6,731 nucleotides of DNA from Actinomycetota bacterium (GCA_018897225.1 JAHILC010000040.1:1-6731); one strand, 5' to 3'; counted from the stretch's first letter, positions 1 through 6,698 are shown. Numbers and translations are program-made. Notes: generated by a model from the letters alone, not told the origin.

Positions 1-300
1 GAAGCATTAGAATATATTATAAATTTAATAGGTAAAAGAAAAAAACTAATCGACAGGCGAATAATTATAGATATAAAAGATTACAGAAAAAAAAATATCG
101 AAACTCTTGAAAAAATAGCCCTTCAAATGGCAAACAAAGCATTAAAAGAAGGCAGGAAAATATCCCTGAGGCCTATGCCCTCATATGAAAGAAAAGCAAT
201 ACACAATTTGCTGGCAACTGTTAAGGACATTAAAACAAAAAGCAGGGACAAAGAACCAAATAGAAGAATTGTTATTTACCCTGTCAATAGTAACCAGTAA
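1..300 (+). CDS. jag: Jag/KhpB RNA-binding protein, C-terminal part (KH end + R3H domain)
   Basis: This is the C-terminal 99 residues of a protein whose start lies upstream of the window; frame 1 is open from the first base to the TAA at 298-300. The first ~30 residues match the end of the Jag-type KH domain, with the typical hydrophobic-D-x-x-x-YR-K pattern (residues 24-30, DIKDYRK). An R3H domain follows: the signature R64-x3-H68 sits in PMPSYERKAIH (58-68), and the ending EPNRRIVIYP (85-94) is the usual close of Jag proteins. In the family, Jag/KhpB binds RNA, pairs with KhpA in some Firmicutes, and affects cell division and envelope homeostasis. Its gene normally lies between yidC and mnmE, which fits the mnmE seen downstream. 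The stop is followed by a long gap, so Jag probably ends its own transcription unit or is joined to mnmE by a long leader. Identification is firm; only the N-terminal part is missing. Confidence 0.93.
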   Translation, partial: EALEYIINLIGKRKKLIDRRIIIDIKDYRKKNIETLEKIALQMANKALKEGRKISLRPMPSYERKAIHNLLATVKDIKTKSRDKEPNRRIVIYPVNSNQ

Positions 301-536
301 AAGCATTCACTGAATCAAAAATTTCCATAAATTAATCTCAATATTCTAAAATTGCTTTAATTGTAAAAAATATTGCAAGATTCTTATTAAAAAAACTGCC
401 CAAGAAACTTATTTAAAAACCAAAAAATCCCTTACACATTAGCCGCTTAAAACAGTCAATTTAAGTATAAAAAATTATAGATATAATATAATATTAAAAT
501 ACAAAATTTTATTTTTTATAGGGAATGGGTATAAAA
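301..536 (+). other. 236-base AT-rich gap between jag and mnmE, no gene
   Basis: All frames on both strands are broken by frequent stops, and no RNA gene is recognisable. Only weak structure is seen: a 6-bp inverted repeat CTTAAA/TTTAAG (446-451/460-465, 8-base loop), a 5-bp TATAA/TTATA repeat (466-470/475-479), and overlapping TATAAT hexamers at 482-492. No GC-rich hairpin followed by a T-run is present, so no convincing intrinsic terminator for jag can be marked. In sequence this A/T-rich, short repeats of this kind are expected by chance. The most likely content is the mnmE promoter and 5' leader. Confidence 0.6.
482..492 (+). promoter_or_regulatory. Candidate -10 element(s) for mnmE
   Basis: Two overlapping perfect TATAAT hexamers lie at 482-487 and 487-492, 45-55 bases before the chosen mnmE start. 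At spacings of 16-18 no good -35 box is found; the best is TTTAAG at 460-465, with 3 of 6 matches. The long gap after jag argues for a promoter somewhere here. Because A/T hexamers are common by chance in this composition, the call is weak. Confidence 0.25.
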
Positions 537-1925
537 ATGAATAAAAGCGCCAGCGACACAATAGCTGCAATAGGAACAAAACCAGGAGAAGCTGCAATAG
601 GAATTATCAGGCTTAGTGGAAACAAGTCAGTAAAATTGACTGAAAAAATATTTAGGCAAAAAAATAGGAAAAAAATTTCACAAATGAAAACATTCTCAAT
701 GACATATGGTTATATTGTGGATAAAAAAGAAGAAATGATTGACGAAGTAATTATTACTTTGATGAAAAAACCTAAATCATACACAAAAGAAGATGTTGTT
801 GAAATAAATTGTCACGGTGGTATGGCAGCAGCTGATAAAATTTTGGAGCTATGCATAAAAAATGGTGCGAGGATAGCAGAACCTGGTGAATTTACAAAAA
901 GAGCCTTTTTAAATGGCAGGATAGATCTATCACAAGCAGAAGCAGTTATTGATTTAATAAGGTCAAAGACAGAACAAAGTTTGAAAGTGGCAGCAAATAA
1001 TATAAAAGGAATCGTAAAAGATAGAATTGAAGAATTAAGGAAAAGAATATTAGATGTGCTGGTAGAATTAGAAGCATCAATAGATTTTATAGAGGAAGAT
1101 TTGGAAGTAACGCCATACGAAGTACTTGAAAAAAATGTAATAGAGATTCAAAAGAGCATAGACGAACTAATTAATGACGAAAAAAGGGGAGAGATTATTA
1201 AAAATGGAATTAAAGTTGCAATAGTAGGCAAACCAAATGTAGGTAAGTCTAGCCTTTTAAACGTGCTAGCAAGAAAAGAAAGGGCTATAGTAACACATAT
1301 CCCTGGAACGACAAGGGATGCTGTAGAAGAAATATTATACATAGAGGGGATTCCTTTAATAATTGCAGATACTGCCGGTATAAGAAAATCTAAAAATATA
1401 ATTGAGAAAATTGGAGTAAAAAAGAGTTTCGAATATATTTCAAAATCAGAACTGGTAATACTTGTAATGGATGGAAATACACAAATTGATGACAATGATT
1501 GTGAAATAGTTGAAGAACTGCAGGGGAAAAATATTATAATTTGCTTAAATAAAATAGATTTAAAACAAATAACCAGTAAAAAAGAAATAAATAAAAAATT
1601 TAAACTTAACGATATTATCGAAATATCTGCAAAAAAAAACATAGGTATAGATAAGCTCGAAAAGAAAATAAAAACATTAGTACTTGGAGAAGAAGAATTT
1701 AATATAGAGAGTAAAATAATTGTGAATAATAGACAAAAAAACATTTTATTGGATGCAAGCGGAATGCTGAAACATGCAATAAAAGCAATGAAATTAAAGA
1801 TGTCAGAAGAGTTCCCCTCTTCGGATTTAAAGCTAGCCTATAATTTATTAGGAGAGATTACAGGGCAGACAACAACTAACGAGATTTTGGATGGAATTTT
1901 TGGAAAATTTTGTGTAGGAAAATAA
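537..1925 (+). CDS. mnmE: tRNA modification GTPase MnmE (TrmE)
   Basis: MnmE is a G-protein that works with MnmG in the cytoplasm to add the (carboxymethyl)aminomethyl group at C5 of wobble U34 in a set of tRNAs, using a methylene-tetrahydrofolate one-carbon unit, FAD and GTP hydrolysis. From the ATG at 537 it is 462 aa, a normal family length. An N-terminal tetrahydrofolate-binding/dimerisation domain begins DTIAAIGTKPGEAAIGIIRL, close to the family start. A helical domain containing LNGRIDLSQAEAV follows. The inserted G domain has G1 GKPNVGKS (231-238), G2 GTTRD (257-261), G3 DTAG (278-281) and G4 NKID (338-341). The protein ends in the invariant CxGK motif, here CVGK (459-462), whose cysteine is important for modification. 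A start at 525 (four more residues) is possible, but its only G-rich tract abuts the ATG. The start at 537 has GGG at 527-529 at a workable distance and gives the usual N-terminus. All key residues are present and nothing suggests decay. Confidence 0.97.
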   Translation: MNKSASDTIAAIGTKPGEAAIGIIRLSGNKSVKLTEKIFRQKNRKKISQMKTFSMTYGYIVDKKEEMIDEVIITLMKKPKSYTKEDVVEINCHGGMAAADKILELCIKNGARIAEPGEFTKRAFLNGRIDLSQAEAVIDLIRSKTEQSLKVAANNIKGIVKDRIEELRKRILDVLVELEASIDFIEEDLEVTPYEVLEKNVIEIQKSIDELINDEKRGEIIKNGIKVAIVGKPNVGKSSLLNVLARKERAIVTHIPGTTRDAVEEILYIEGIPLIIADTAGIRKSKNIIEKIGVKKSFEYISKSELVILVMDGNTQIDDNDCEIVEELQGKNIIICLNKIDLKQITSKKEINKKFKLNDIIEISAKKNIGIDKLEKKIKTLVLGEEEFNIESKIIVNNRQKNILLDASGMLKHAIKAMKLKMSEEFPSSDLKLAYNLLGEITGQTTTNEILDGIFGKFCVGK

Positions 1926-1969
1926 AGTTTTCATGCCAAAAATAAATATCATTCGGGAAAATGGCGAAA

Positions 1970-1985
1970 TGTTTCACGTGAAACA
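1970..1985 (+). promoter_or_regulatory. parS site 1 (ParB-binding centromere)
   Basis: TGTTTCACGTGAAACA is a perfect match to the 16-bp parS consensus shared by most bacterial chromosomes. The flanking bases extend it to a 20-bp perfect palindrome (1968-1987). In the known system ParB dimers load at parS as CTP-dependent clamps, slide onto neighbouring DNA, and with ParA and SMC direct origin segregation. parS sites cluster near oriC, often next to rsmG-parA-parB, so this supports an origin-proximal location. The site lies in the mnmE-mnmG gap and overlaps a candidate -35 element. Confidence 0.93.
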
Positions 1986-2001
1986 TTCATATTTATATAA
2001 T
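1973..2001 (+). promoter_or_regulatory. Candidate sigma-70-type promoter overlapping parS site 1
   Basis: TTCACG (1973-1978, 4 of 6 to TTGACA) is followed after exactly 17 bases by a perfect TATAAT (1996-2001). A transcript would start near 2008, about 25 bases before the first mnmG ATG. The -35 hexamer lies wholly inside parS, so ParB bound there would compete with RNA polymerase. The -10 could be chance in such AT-rich DNA; the spacing and position are what give the call some weight. Confidence 0.4.
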
Positions 2002-2032
2002 AAAAAAATTCAAAGAACCAAAAAGATAAAAA

Positions 2033-3859
2033 ATGGAAAGAATGCCAGGCAATGAATACGGAGTGATAGTAATTGGGGCGGGACATGCTGGATGCGAAGC
2101 AGCGCTTGCCTCTGCAAGGAATGGGTCAAAAACATTACTTGCTACAATTAGCATGGACAGTATTGCATTATTACCGTGCAACAGCGCTGTAGGCGGACCT
2201 GGCAGAGGGCAGATTGTTAGAGAAATAGACGCACTTGGAGGCGAAATAGGGAAAAATGTTGATAAAAGCTACATTCATAGCAGAATGCTTAATATTTCAA
2301 AAGGTCCTGCACTAAGGACAGTAAGGGCAATAGTAGATAAAAAACGATACTTTTTATATATGAAGCAAGTGCTGGAAAATCAAGAAAACCTTGATTTAAA
2401 ACAAGGACTAGTAGCTAAAATCGAAAAATTCGGTAATAAATATAAATTAATTAAAACAGATGAAAGCTTTTATATAGGTAAATGCATCGTGATAGCTACA
2501 GGAACTTTCTTAAGGGGGAAAATATTTTGGGGAAAATATGAAAGAGAAGCAGGAAGGCAAGGTGAAATAAACTCTATTAAGCTGCCAGGATGTCTTGAAA
2601 ATATTGGATATAAATTCGGCAGACTACGGACTGAAACACCTCCACGAGTAGATAAAAAAACTGTTGATTTTAAAAACATAAGAACTCAAAAATACGATGA
2701 ATTACCAGAAATGTTCTCATTTGACAATGTTTATGATGGCAGAGAACAATTAAATAACCATATTACTTATATTGAGAAAGAATGCATTGATTTTATAGTT
2801 AAAAATCTAAAAAAATCATCAATATATGAGATATCAATGAAATCTGAAAATCCAAAATATTGTCCATCCATTGAAGACAAAGTAAGCAGATTTAAGAATA
2901 GGAAAAGACATCAAATTTTTATTCAACCTGAAGGAAAAGACACAAACGAGATGTATCTTCATGGTCTTTTTACTACATTTTCGGAAGATATCCAGGAAGG
3001 GATTATTAAGAGGATCAAGGGACTTGAAAAAGCAGAAATTACAAGGCCAGGCTATGGCGTAGAATATGATTACTTAATTCCAGGTCAATTAAATATTAAT
3101 CTAGAGAGCAAAAAGCATAAGAATATCTTTTTTGCTGGGCAAATCAATGGAACCACGGGTTACGAAGAGGCTGCTGCGCAAGGGATTATAGCAGGAATTA
3201 ATGCCTCATTGAGTTCATGGGACAAAGAAAATATCTTTTTAAGCAGAGAAGATGGGTATATTGGCATATTAATTGATGATGTAATACTAAAGGGAGTGAT
3301 TGAACCTTACAGGATGCTAACATCTAGAAATGAATTTAGATTATATCACAGGCATGATAATGCTGACATTAGGATGTCTAAAATACTTAGAAAAATAGGT
3401 CATGAAAAAAAGGCAAATATTATTAGTAAAAAATATGAAAAAATAGATGAGGCCTATTCTAATATAAAGAAGAGTAAATATTTTAATAGTAAAAAGATGA
3501 TTGAAGATATTAAACAGGATAGGTTAAGTAAAGATAATATTAATATAATAAAAAATACATTTAATTTGGATGATAAAGAATTAAATAGTTTAATAATTAA
3601 TATAAAATATGAAATATATTTAAAAAGAGAAATTGATAAAATAGAAAAATTTAAGACCCATTCAAAACTTAAAATTCCAAAAGATATTAATTATCAAAAA
3701 ATAAAAAATGTATCCAAAGAAGCTGTTTTTAGTCTTGAGAGATATCATCCAGGTACCATTGGCCAGGCTTCAAGGCTGGTAGGAGTTAAACCCTTGGATA
3801 TATTTATGTTGGTAGCATATATTAATAATGTTTCACGTGAAACATTAAAAAATAAATAA
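2033..3859 (+). CDS. mnmG: MnmG-family tRNA U34 modification protein, divergent copy 1
   Basis: This is an FAD-dependent MnmG (GidA) homologue of 608 aa, slightly short for the family (~620-630). MnmG normally partners MnmE to build the aminomethyl or carboxymethylaminomethyl group on tRNA U34. Seen: the dinucleotide-binding GxGxxG (G15-G20 in GAGHAG), the first conserved cysteine C49 in CNSAVGGPGRG, REIDALGG (63-70), the second conserved cysteine C277 in [26 protein letters not shown] (367-384), and the C-terminal IGQASRLVGV (576-585). Departures from the usual pattern: CNS instead of CNP, TETPPR (200-205) instead of TGTPPR, no TNEKTH motif before C277, ENPKYC instead of GPRYC, no LLxRPE motif, and KYEIYL instead of KYxGYI in the MnmE-binding C-terminal domain. 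The C-terminal domain is AT-rich and Lys/Ile/Asn-rich. A second in-frame ATG at 2042 is possible; neither start has a clear ribosome-binding site. The frame is intact, so it is probably functional, perhaps specialised. The last codons contain parS site 2. Confidence 0.9.
   Translation: MERMPGNEYGVIVIGAGHAGCEAALASARNGSKTLLATISMDSIALLPCNSAVGGPGRGQIVREIDALGGEIGKNVDKSYIHSRMLNISKGPALRTVRAIVDKKRYFLYMKQVLENQENLDLKQGLVAKIEKFGNKYKLIKTDESFYIGKCIVIATGTFLRGKIFWGKYEREAGRQGEINSIKLPGCLENIGYKFGRLRTETPPRVDKKTVDFKNIRTQKYDELPEMFSFDNVYDGREQLNNHITYIEKECIDFIVKNLKKSSIYEISMKSENPKYCPSIEDKVSRFKNRKRHQIFIQPEGKDTNEMYLHGLFTTFSEDIQEGIIKRIKGLEKAEITRPGYGVEYDYLIPGQLNINLESKKHKNIFFAGQINGTTGYEEAAAQGIIAGINASLSSWDKENIFLSREDGYIGILIDDVILKGVIEPYRMLTSRNEFRLYHRHDNADIRMSKILRKIGHEKKANIISKKYEKIDEAYSNIKKSKYFNSKKMIEDIKQDRLSKDNINIIKNTFNLDDKELNSLIINIKYEIYLKREIDKIEKFKTHSKLKIPKDINYQKIKNVSKEAVFSLERYHPGTIGQASRLVGVKPLDIFMLVAYINNVSRETLKNK
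3829..3844 (+). promoter_or_regulatory. parS site 2, inside the last codons of mnmG copy 1
   Basis: This is a second perfect TGTTTCACGTGAAACA, 1,859 bases downstream of the first, extended by its flanks to a 22-bp perfect palindrome (3826-3847). It is read in frame as the end of N599 and then V600-S601-R602-E603-T604 of the first MnmG. These residues lie in a short tail beyond the conserved C-terminus, so the protein can tolerate them. parS sites within coding sequence are known, for example in spo0J (parB) of Bacillus subtilis. The site also lies 59 bases ahead of the second mnmG start. Confidence 0.93.
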
Positions 3860-3860
3860 T
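3832..3860 (+). promoter_or_regulatory. Candidate promoter overlapping parS site 2
   Basis: The geometry is the same as at site 1: TTCACG (3832-3837) inside parS, a 17-base spacer, then AATAAT (3855-3860, 5 of 6 to TATAAT). It overlaps the stop codon of the first mnmG and lies about 44 bases before the second mnmG ATG. Each box is weak on its own; the repeated layout is the main reason to list it. Read-through from upstream is an equally good way to express the downstream genes. Confidence 0.28.
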
Positions 3861-3903
3861 TGTTTTAGAAAATAATCAATTTATTTTATTTATTTAACTA
3901 AAA

Positions 3904-5802
3904 ATGAATTTTGAAGATGTAACAAAAATTAAATATGATGTCATTGTTGTTGGCGCTGGGCACGCAGGCTGTGAAGCGGCGCTTGCTTGTGCAAGGCTTG
4001 GATTTAAAACATTGATACTGACTATTAATTTGGACAAAGTAGCACTCATGCCCTGCAATCCGGCAATCGGTGGAGTAGGCAAGACCAATTTAGTACTGGA
4101 GCTTGATGCAATGGGTGGTCAAATGGCAAAAACTGCAGATAAAACACTAATACAATTGAGAGTTCTTAATAGAAGTAAGGGTCCTGCAGTACAAGCGCTT
4201 CGTGCACAAATTGACAAAAAAGAATATGAAATTGAGATGAAAAAAGTAATGGAAAATACCAGCAATTTGACTCTTAGGCAAGGTATCGTTAATAAAATAA
4301 TATTTGAAAAAGGTATAATTGCGGGTGTAAGTCTGGAAAGTGGCATTATTTTTAATGGAAAGGCAGTCATTATAACAACGGGTACATTTTTAAGGGGAAG
4401 GATAATAATTGGAAATAAAGACTACGAGGCGGGCAGGATGGGGGAATATCCAGCCATGAATTTAACATATAATCTAAAAGAACTAGGTTTTATTATGGAT
4501 AGATTTCAGACAGCAACTCCACCAAGAGTTGATAAAAAAACAATTGATTTTTTAAAAATGTTTATTCAGCCAGGAGAAAATATTCCAATGAGTTTTTCAT
4601 TTTGGAATTCTAAAAAAGTTTATGACAATATCCCAAGCTATTTAACATATACAAATGAAAAAACCCATAATATTATTCGAGAGAATATTGATAAATCCCC
4701 AATAAGATCTGGCATGGTTAAAACACATGGGCCTAGGCATTGCCCCTCAATTGATAGAAAAGTTATCAATTTTGAGCATAAGAAACGACACCCTGTATTT
4801 GTTGAACCCGAGGGTAAATATACAAACGAAATGTACTTGCAGGGGTTGACTACAAGTATGCCAACGGATATCCAACAGCTGTTAGTGAATTCTGTTGCAG
4901 GTCTTGAAGACGCAAAAATAATTAGGCCAGGATATGCAGTGGAATACGATTTTTTATTACCAAACCAATTAAATCACACGCTTGAGTCTAAATTATTAGA
5001 AAATCTCTATTTTGCAGGACAGATTAATGGGACATCTGGATATGAAGAGGCAGCAGCACAAGGGTTTGTTGCTGGAGTAAATGCTGCATTAAAATTAGCA
5101 GGACAGCATCCTCTAATTTTAAAACGAAGCAATAGTTATATAGGGGTGCTGATAGATGATTTAATAACAAAAGAGCTTTATGAACCTTATAGAATGTATA
5201 CGTCGCGCTCAGAATACAGGTTGCTTTTGAGGCCAGATAATGCAGACAATAGGTTGACAAAAATTGGTTTTGATATAGGGTTGATAAAAAATTCTGATTA
5301 TGAAAAAGTTATTAAAAAACAGCAAAAAATAGAATCACTTATTGAAATGTTAGGTGAATACACTATTAACCCTGATGAACATAACAACGAATTTTTAAAA
5401 GCGATAGGGACTTCGACAATAGACACCTCCACAAGTATTTACAAACTGTTAAAAAGACCAGAAGTAAAAATCGATAACATCTTTAAATATTTCTTTGAAA
5501 ACAAGGGCGCTGACAATATAAAGACCTATAACGATAATTATGATAAAGACATTCTTGAACAAACAGAGATAAACATTAAATATAAAGGATATATTGAAAG
5601 AGAGATGCTTGGGATTAAAAGAATGGGAAAGATAGAGGGACATAAGATTAGAAAAAACATAGACTATTTTAAAATTAAAGGCCTAACCTTTGAAGCCCAG
5701 GAAAAGTTATCTAAATATCTCCCTGAAACATTGGGGCAAGCCTCAAGGATTGCGGGTGTTTCTCCGGCTGACATTTCGATCCTAATGATATTTTTAAAAT
5801 AA
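3904..5802 (+). CDS. mnmG: tRNA U34 5-carboxymethylaminomethyl synthase subunit MnmG, copy 2 (canonical-like)
   Basis: This 632-aa MnmG (GidA) has the usual length and a near-complete motif set, so it is the better candidate for the housekeeping partner of MnmE in wobble-U34 modification. Seen: GAGHAG (17-22) for FAD binding, the catalytic-region cysteine C51 in CNPAIGG (51-57), [18 protein letters not shown] followed by GPRHC with C280 in [26 protein letters not shown] (370-387), [21 protein letters not shown] (515-521), KYKGYI, and [15 protein letters not shown] (610-624) in the C-terminal MnmE/tRNA-binding domain. Oddities are TATPPR (203-208) for TGTPPR, and [14 protein letters not shown] (59-72), where the family usually has a basic residue before E, as in LVREIDALGG. 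It shares roughly half its residues with the upstream copy by eye but no long DNA identity, so the duplication or acquisition is old. No clear Shine-Dalgarno precedes the ATG. rsmG starts 12 bases after its stop, so the two are very probably cotranscribed. Confidence 0.95.
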   Translation: MNFEDVTKIKYDVIVVGAGHAGCEAALACARLGFKTLILTINLDKVALMPCNPAIGGVGKTNLVLELDAMGGQMAKTADKTLIQLRVLNRSKGPAVQALRAQIDKKEYEIEMKKVMENTSNLTLRQGIVNKIIFEKGIIAGVSLESGIIFNGKAVIITTGTFLRGRIIIGNKDYEAGRMGEYPAMNLTYNLKELGFIMDRFQTATPPRVDKKTIDFLKMFIQPGENIPMSFSFWNSKKVYDNIPSYLTYTNEKTHNIIRENIDKSPIRSGMVKTHGPRHCPSIDRKVINFEHKKRHPVFVEPEGKYTNEMYLQGLTTSMPTDIQQLLVNSVAGLEDAKIIRPGYAVEYDFLLPNQLNHTLESKLLENLYFAGQINGTSGYEEAAAQGFVAGVNAALKLAGQHPLILKRSNSYIGVLIDDLITKELYEPYRMYTSRSEYRLLLRPDNADNRLTKIGFDIGLIKNSDYEKVIKKQQKIESLIEMLGEYTINPDEHNNEFLKAIGTSTIDTSTSIYKLLKRPEVKIDNIFKYFFENKGADNIKTYNDNYDKDILEQTEINIKYKGYIEREMLGIKRMGKIEGHKIRKNIDYFKIKGLTFEAQEKLSKYLPETLGQASRIAGVSPADISILMIFLK

Positions 5803-5814
5803 GGTTCAACTTTT

Positions 5815-6555
5815 ATGGATAATAAAAAAATTTTGACAACATCTTTAAATAAAATTAACTTGAATTTTACTGAAGCAGACATTGATAAAATAGAAAAATA
5901 TATTGATATTTTACTAGAACATAACAACCAGTCCAACCTTGTTGGCACAAAACTTAAACAGGATATACTTATCAGACATGTAATAGATAGCTTATCAATA
6001 TTTAAGTATTCCAATTATTTTTTTACACCTCGTGCCGGGGAGAATTTCAAAATACTGGACATAGGTACAGGAGCAGGCTTACCAGGAATTTTGATTTCTA
6101 TATTTTTAAAAGATAGGAACGTTTATTTACTGGATAAAAAATCTAAAGCTATTAACTTCTTAAGGGAAGCAGTCCATAAACTTAATTTGACAAATATATA
6201 CATAATTGAAGGCAATGCAGAATATCTTGGACATGATGACAAATACAGGGAAAATTTTGATATTGTATTATCTAGAGCAGTTGGAAAGTTTAATATAGTA
6301 TGCGAACTGATGCTACCTTTCTGTAAAATTGGCGGCAAGGCAGTTCTTTATAAAAGTAAAAAACTGCACGAAGAAATTGAAGAATTCAAAAACATAATTC
6401 CAATTTTAGGTGGTAAGATAGCTAAAATACTTGAGGTAAAAGTCCCAAACTTAGATGAGTACAGAGCCTTTTTATCAATTCTAAAAGAGACAAATACTTT
6501 ATATAAATATCCAAGAAAATATGCTAAAATATTAAAAACGCCCTTAGCAGAATAA
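5815..6555 (+). CDS. rsmG: 16S rRNA (guanine-N7)-methyltransferase RsmG (GidB)
   Basis: RsmG transfers a methyl group from S-adenosylmethionine to N7 of a guanosine in the 530 loop of 16S rRNA (G527 in E. coli numbering); loss of it gives low-level streptomycin resistance in several bacteria. The 246-aa product shows the family signature in order: NLVGTK near the N-terminus (family NLT-type motif), RHVIDSL (54-60), SAM-binding motif I LDIGTGAGLPG (81-91), an acidic motif II region YLLDKKSKAINFLRE, and SRAVGKF (153-159), typical of RsmG. The length is near the usual 210-240 aa, slightly long at the C-terminus. An AAGG at 5801-5804, overlapping the mnmG stop, lies 10 bases before the ATG and can serve as a weak ribosome-binding site. 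Position after mnmG is the classical gidA-gidB arrangement. The frame is intact with no missing key residue seen. Confidence 0.96.
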   Translation: MDNKKILTTSLNKINLNFTEADIDKIEKYIDILLEHNNQSNLVGTKLKQDILIRHVIDSLSIFKYSNYFFTPRAGENFKILDIGTGAGLPGILISIFLKDRNVYLLDKKSKAINFLREAVHKLNLTNIYIIEGNAEYLGHDDKYRENFDIVLSRAVGKFNIVCELMLPFCKIGGKAVLYKSKKLHEEIEEFKNIIPILGGKIAKILEVKVPNLDEYRAFLSILKETNTLYKYPRKYAKILKTPLAE

Positions 6556-6583
6556 TCTCGTTATGGCTATTAGCTATATGTAT

Positions 6584-6620
6584 CATAGAATATAAATGTT
6601 ATTGTGCATTTATATGTATG
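6584..6620 (+). repeat. Inverted repeat (imperfect hairpin) after rsmG
   Basis: ATATAAATG (6590-6598) and CATTTATAT (6607-6615) are exact reverse complements around an 8-base loop. After a 2-by-1 internal mismatch, CATA (6584-6587) pairs with TATG (6617-6620), giving 13 base pairs in all. The hairpin starts 29 bases after the rsmG stop. No T-run follows, so a classical terminator is unlikely. It could be a 3'-end stabilising hairpin, an operator-like site, or chance in AT-rich DNA. Confidence 0.4.
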
Positions 6621-6679
6621 GGTAATTATAAACATTTTAAATAGCGGCGCTTATCAACTTTATTTTAAATATTAATGTG

Positions 6680-6698
6680 TTTAAAAAAATTTTTTAAA
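6680..6698. repeat. A/T-only 19-base palindrome
   Basis: TTTAAAAAA, a central A, then TTTTTTAAA form a perfect odd palindrome made only of A and T. It sits about 10 bases before a possible start codon at 6708. An A-tract followed by a T-tract can act as an UP-like or bent-DNA element, and as RNA the stem would be weak. It may simply reflect base composition. Confidence 0.35.

Noticed and set aside
1148..1744. 198-codon open frame on the - strand inside mnmE, and smaller - strand frames within the mnmG and rsmG genes
   Set aside because: They lie antisense to strongly conserved genes, their translations are low-complexity (Ser/Phe/Ile/Leu-rich) with no recognisable motif, and they arise from the A/T-rich codon use of the + strand.
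1934..1966. GCCA/TGGC pair between mnmE and mnmG as a terminator
   Set aside because: The stem is only 4 bp with a loop over 20 bases and no following T-run.
4063..4086. AIGGVGKT in MnmG copy 2 matches the Walker A pattern [AG]xxxxGK[ST]
   Set aside because: It lies in the conserved CNPAIGGxGK loop of the MnmG FAD domain; only one glycine-to-threonine change creates the pattern, and no Walker B or NTPase fold is expected there.
2033..5802. Tandem mnmG as an assembly artefact or one frameshifted gene
   Set aside because: Each copy is complete from the FAD motif to the GQASR motif, the copies are clearly different at DNA and protein level, and a separate intergenic stretch lies between them.
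6602..6631. TTGTGC … TTATAA as a promoter for the next gene
   Set aside because: The -10 match is poor, the -35 lies within the loop and arm of the hairpin, and similar pairs occur by chance throughout this A/T-rich stretch.
6651..6659. TTATCAACT resembles a DnaA box (TTATCCACA)
   Set aside because: Two of nine positions differ and it is a single site without neighbours, so it does not support an origin here despite the origin-proximal context.
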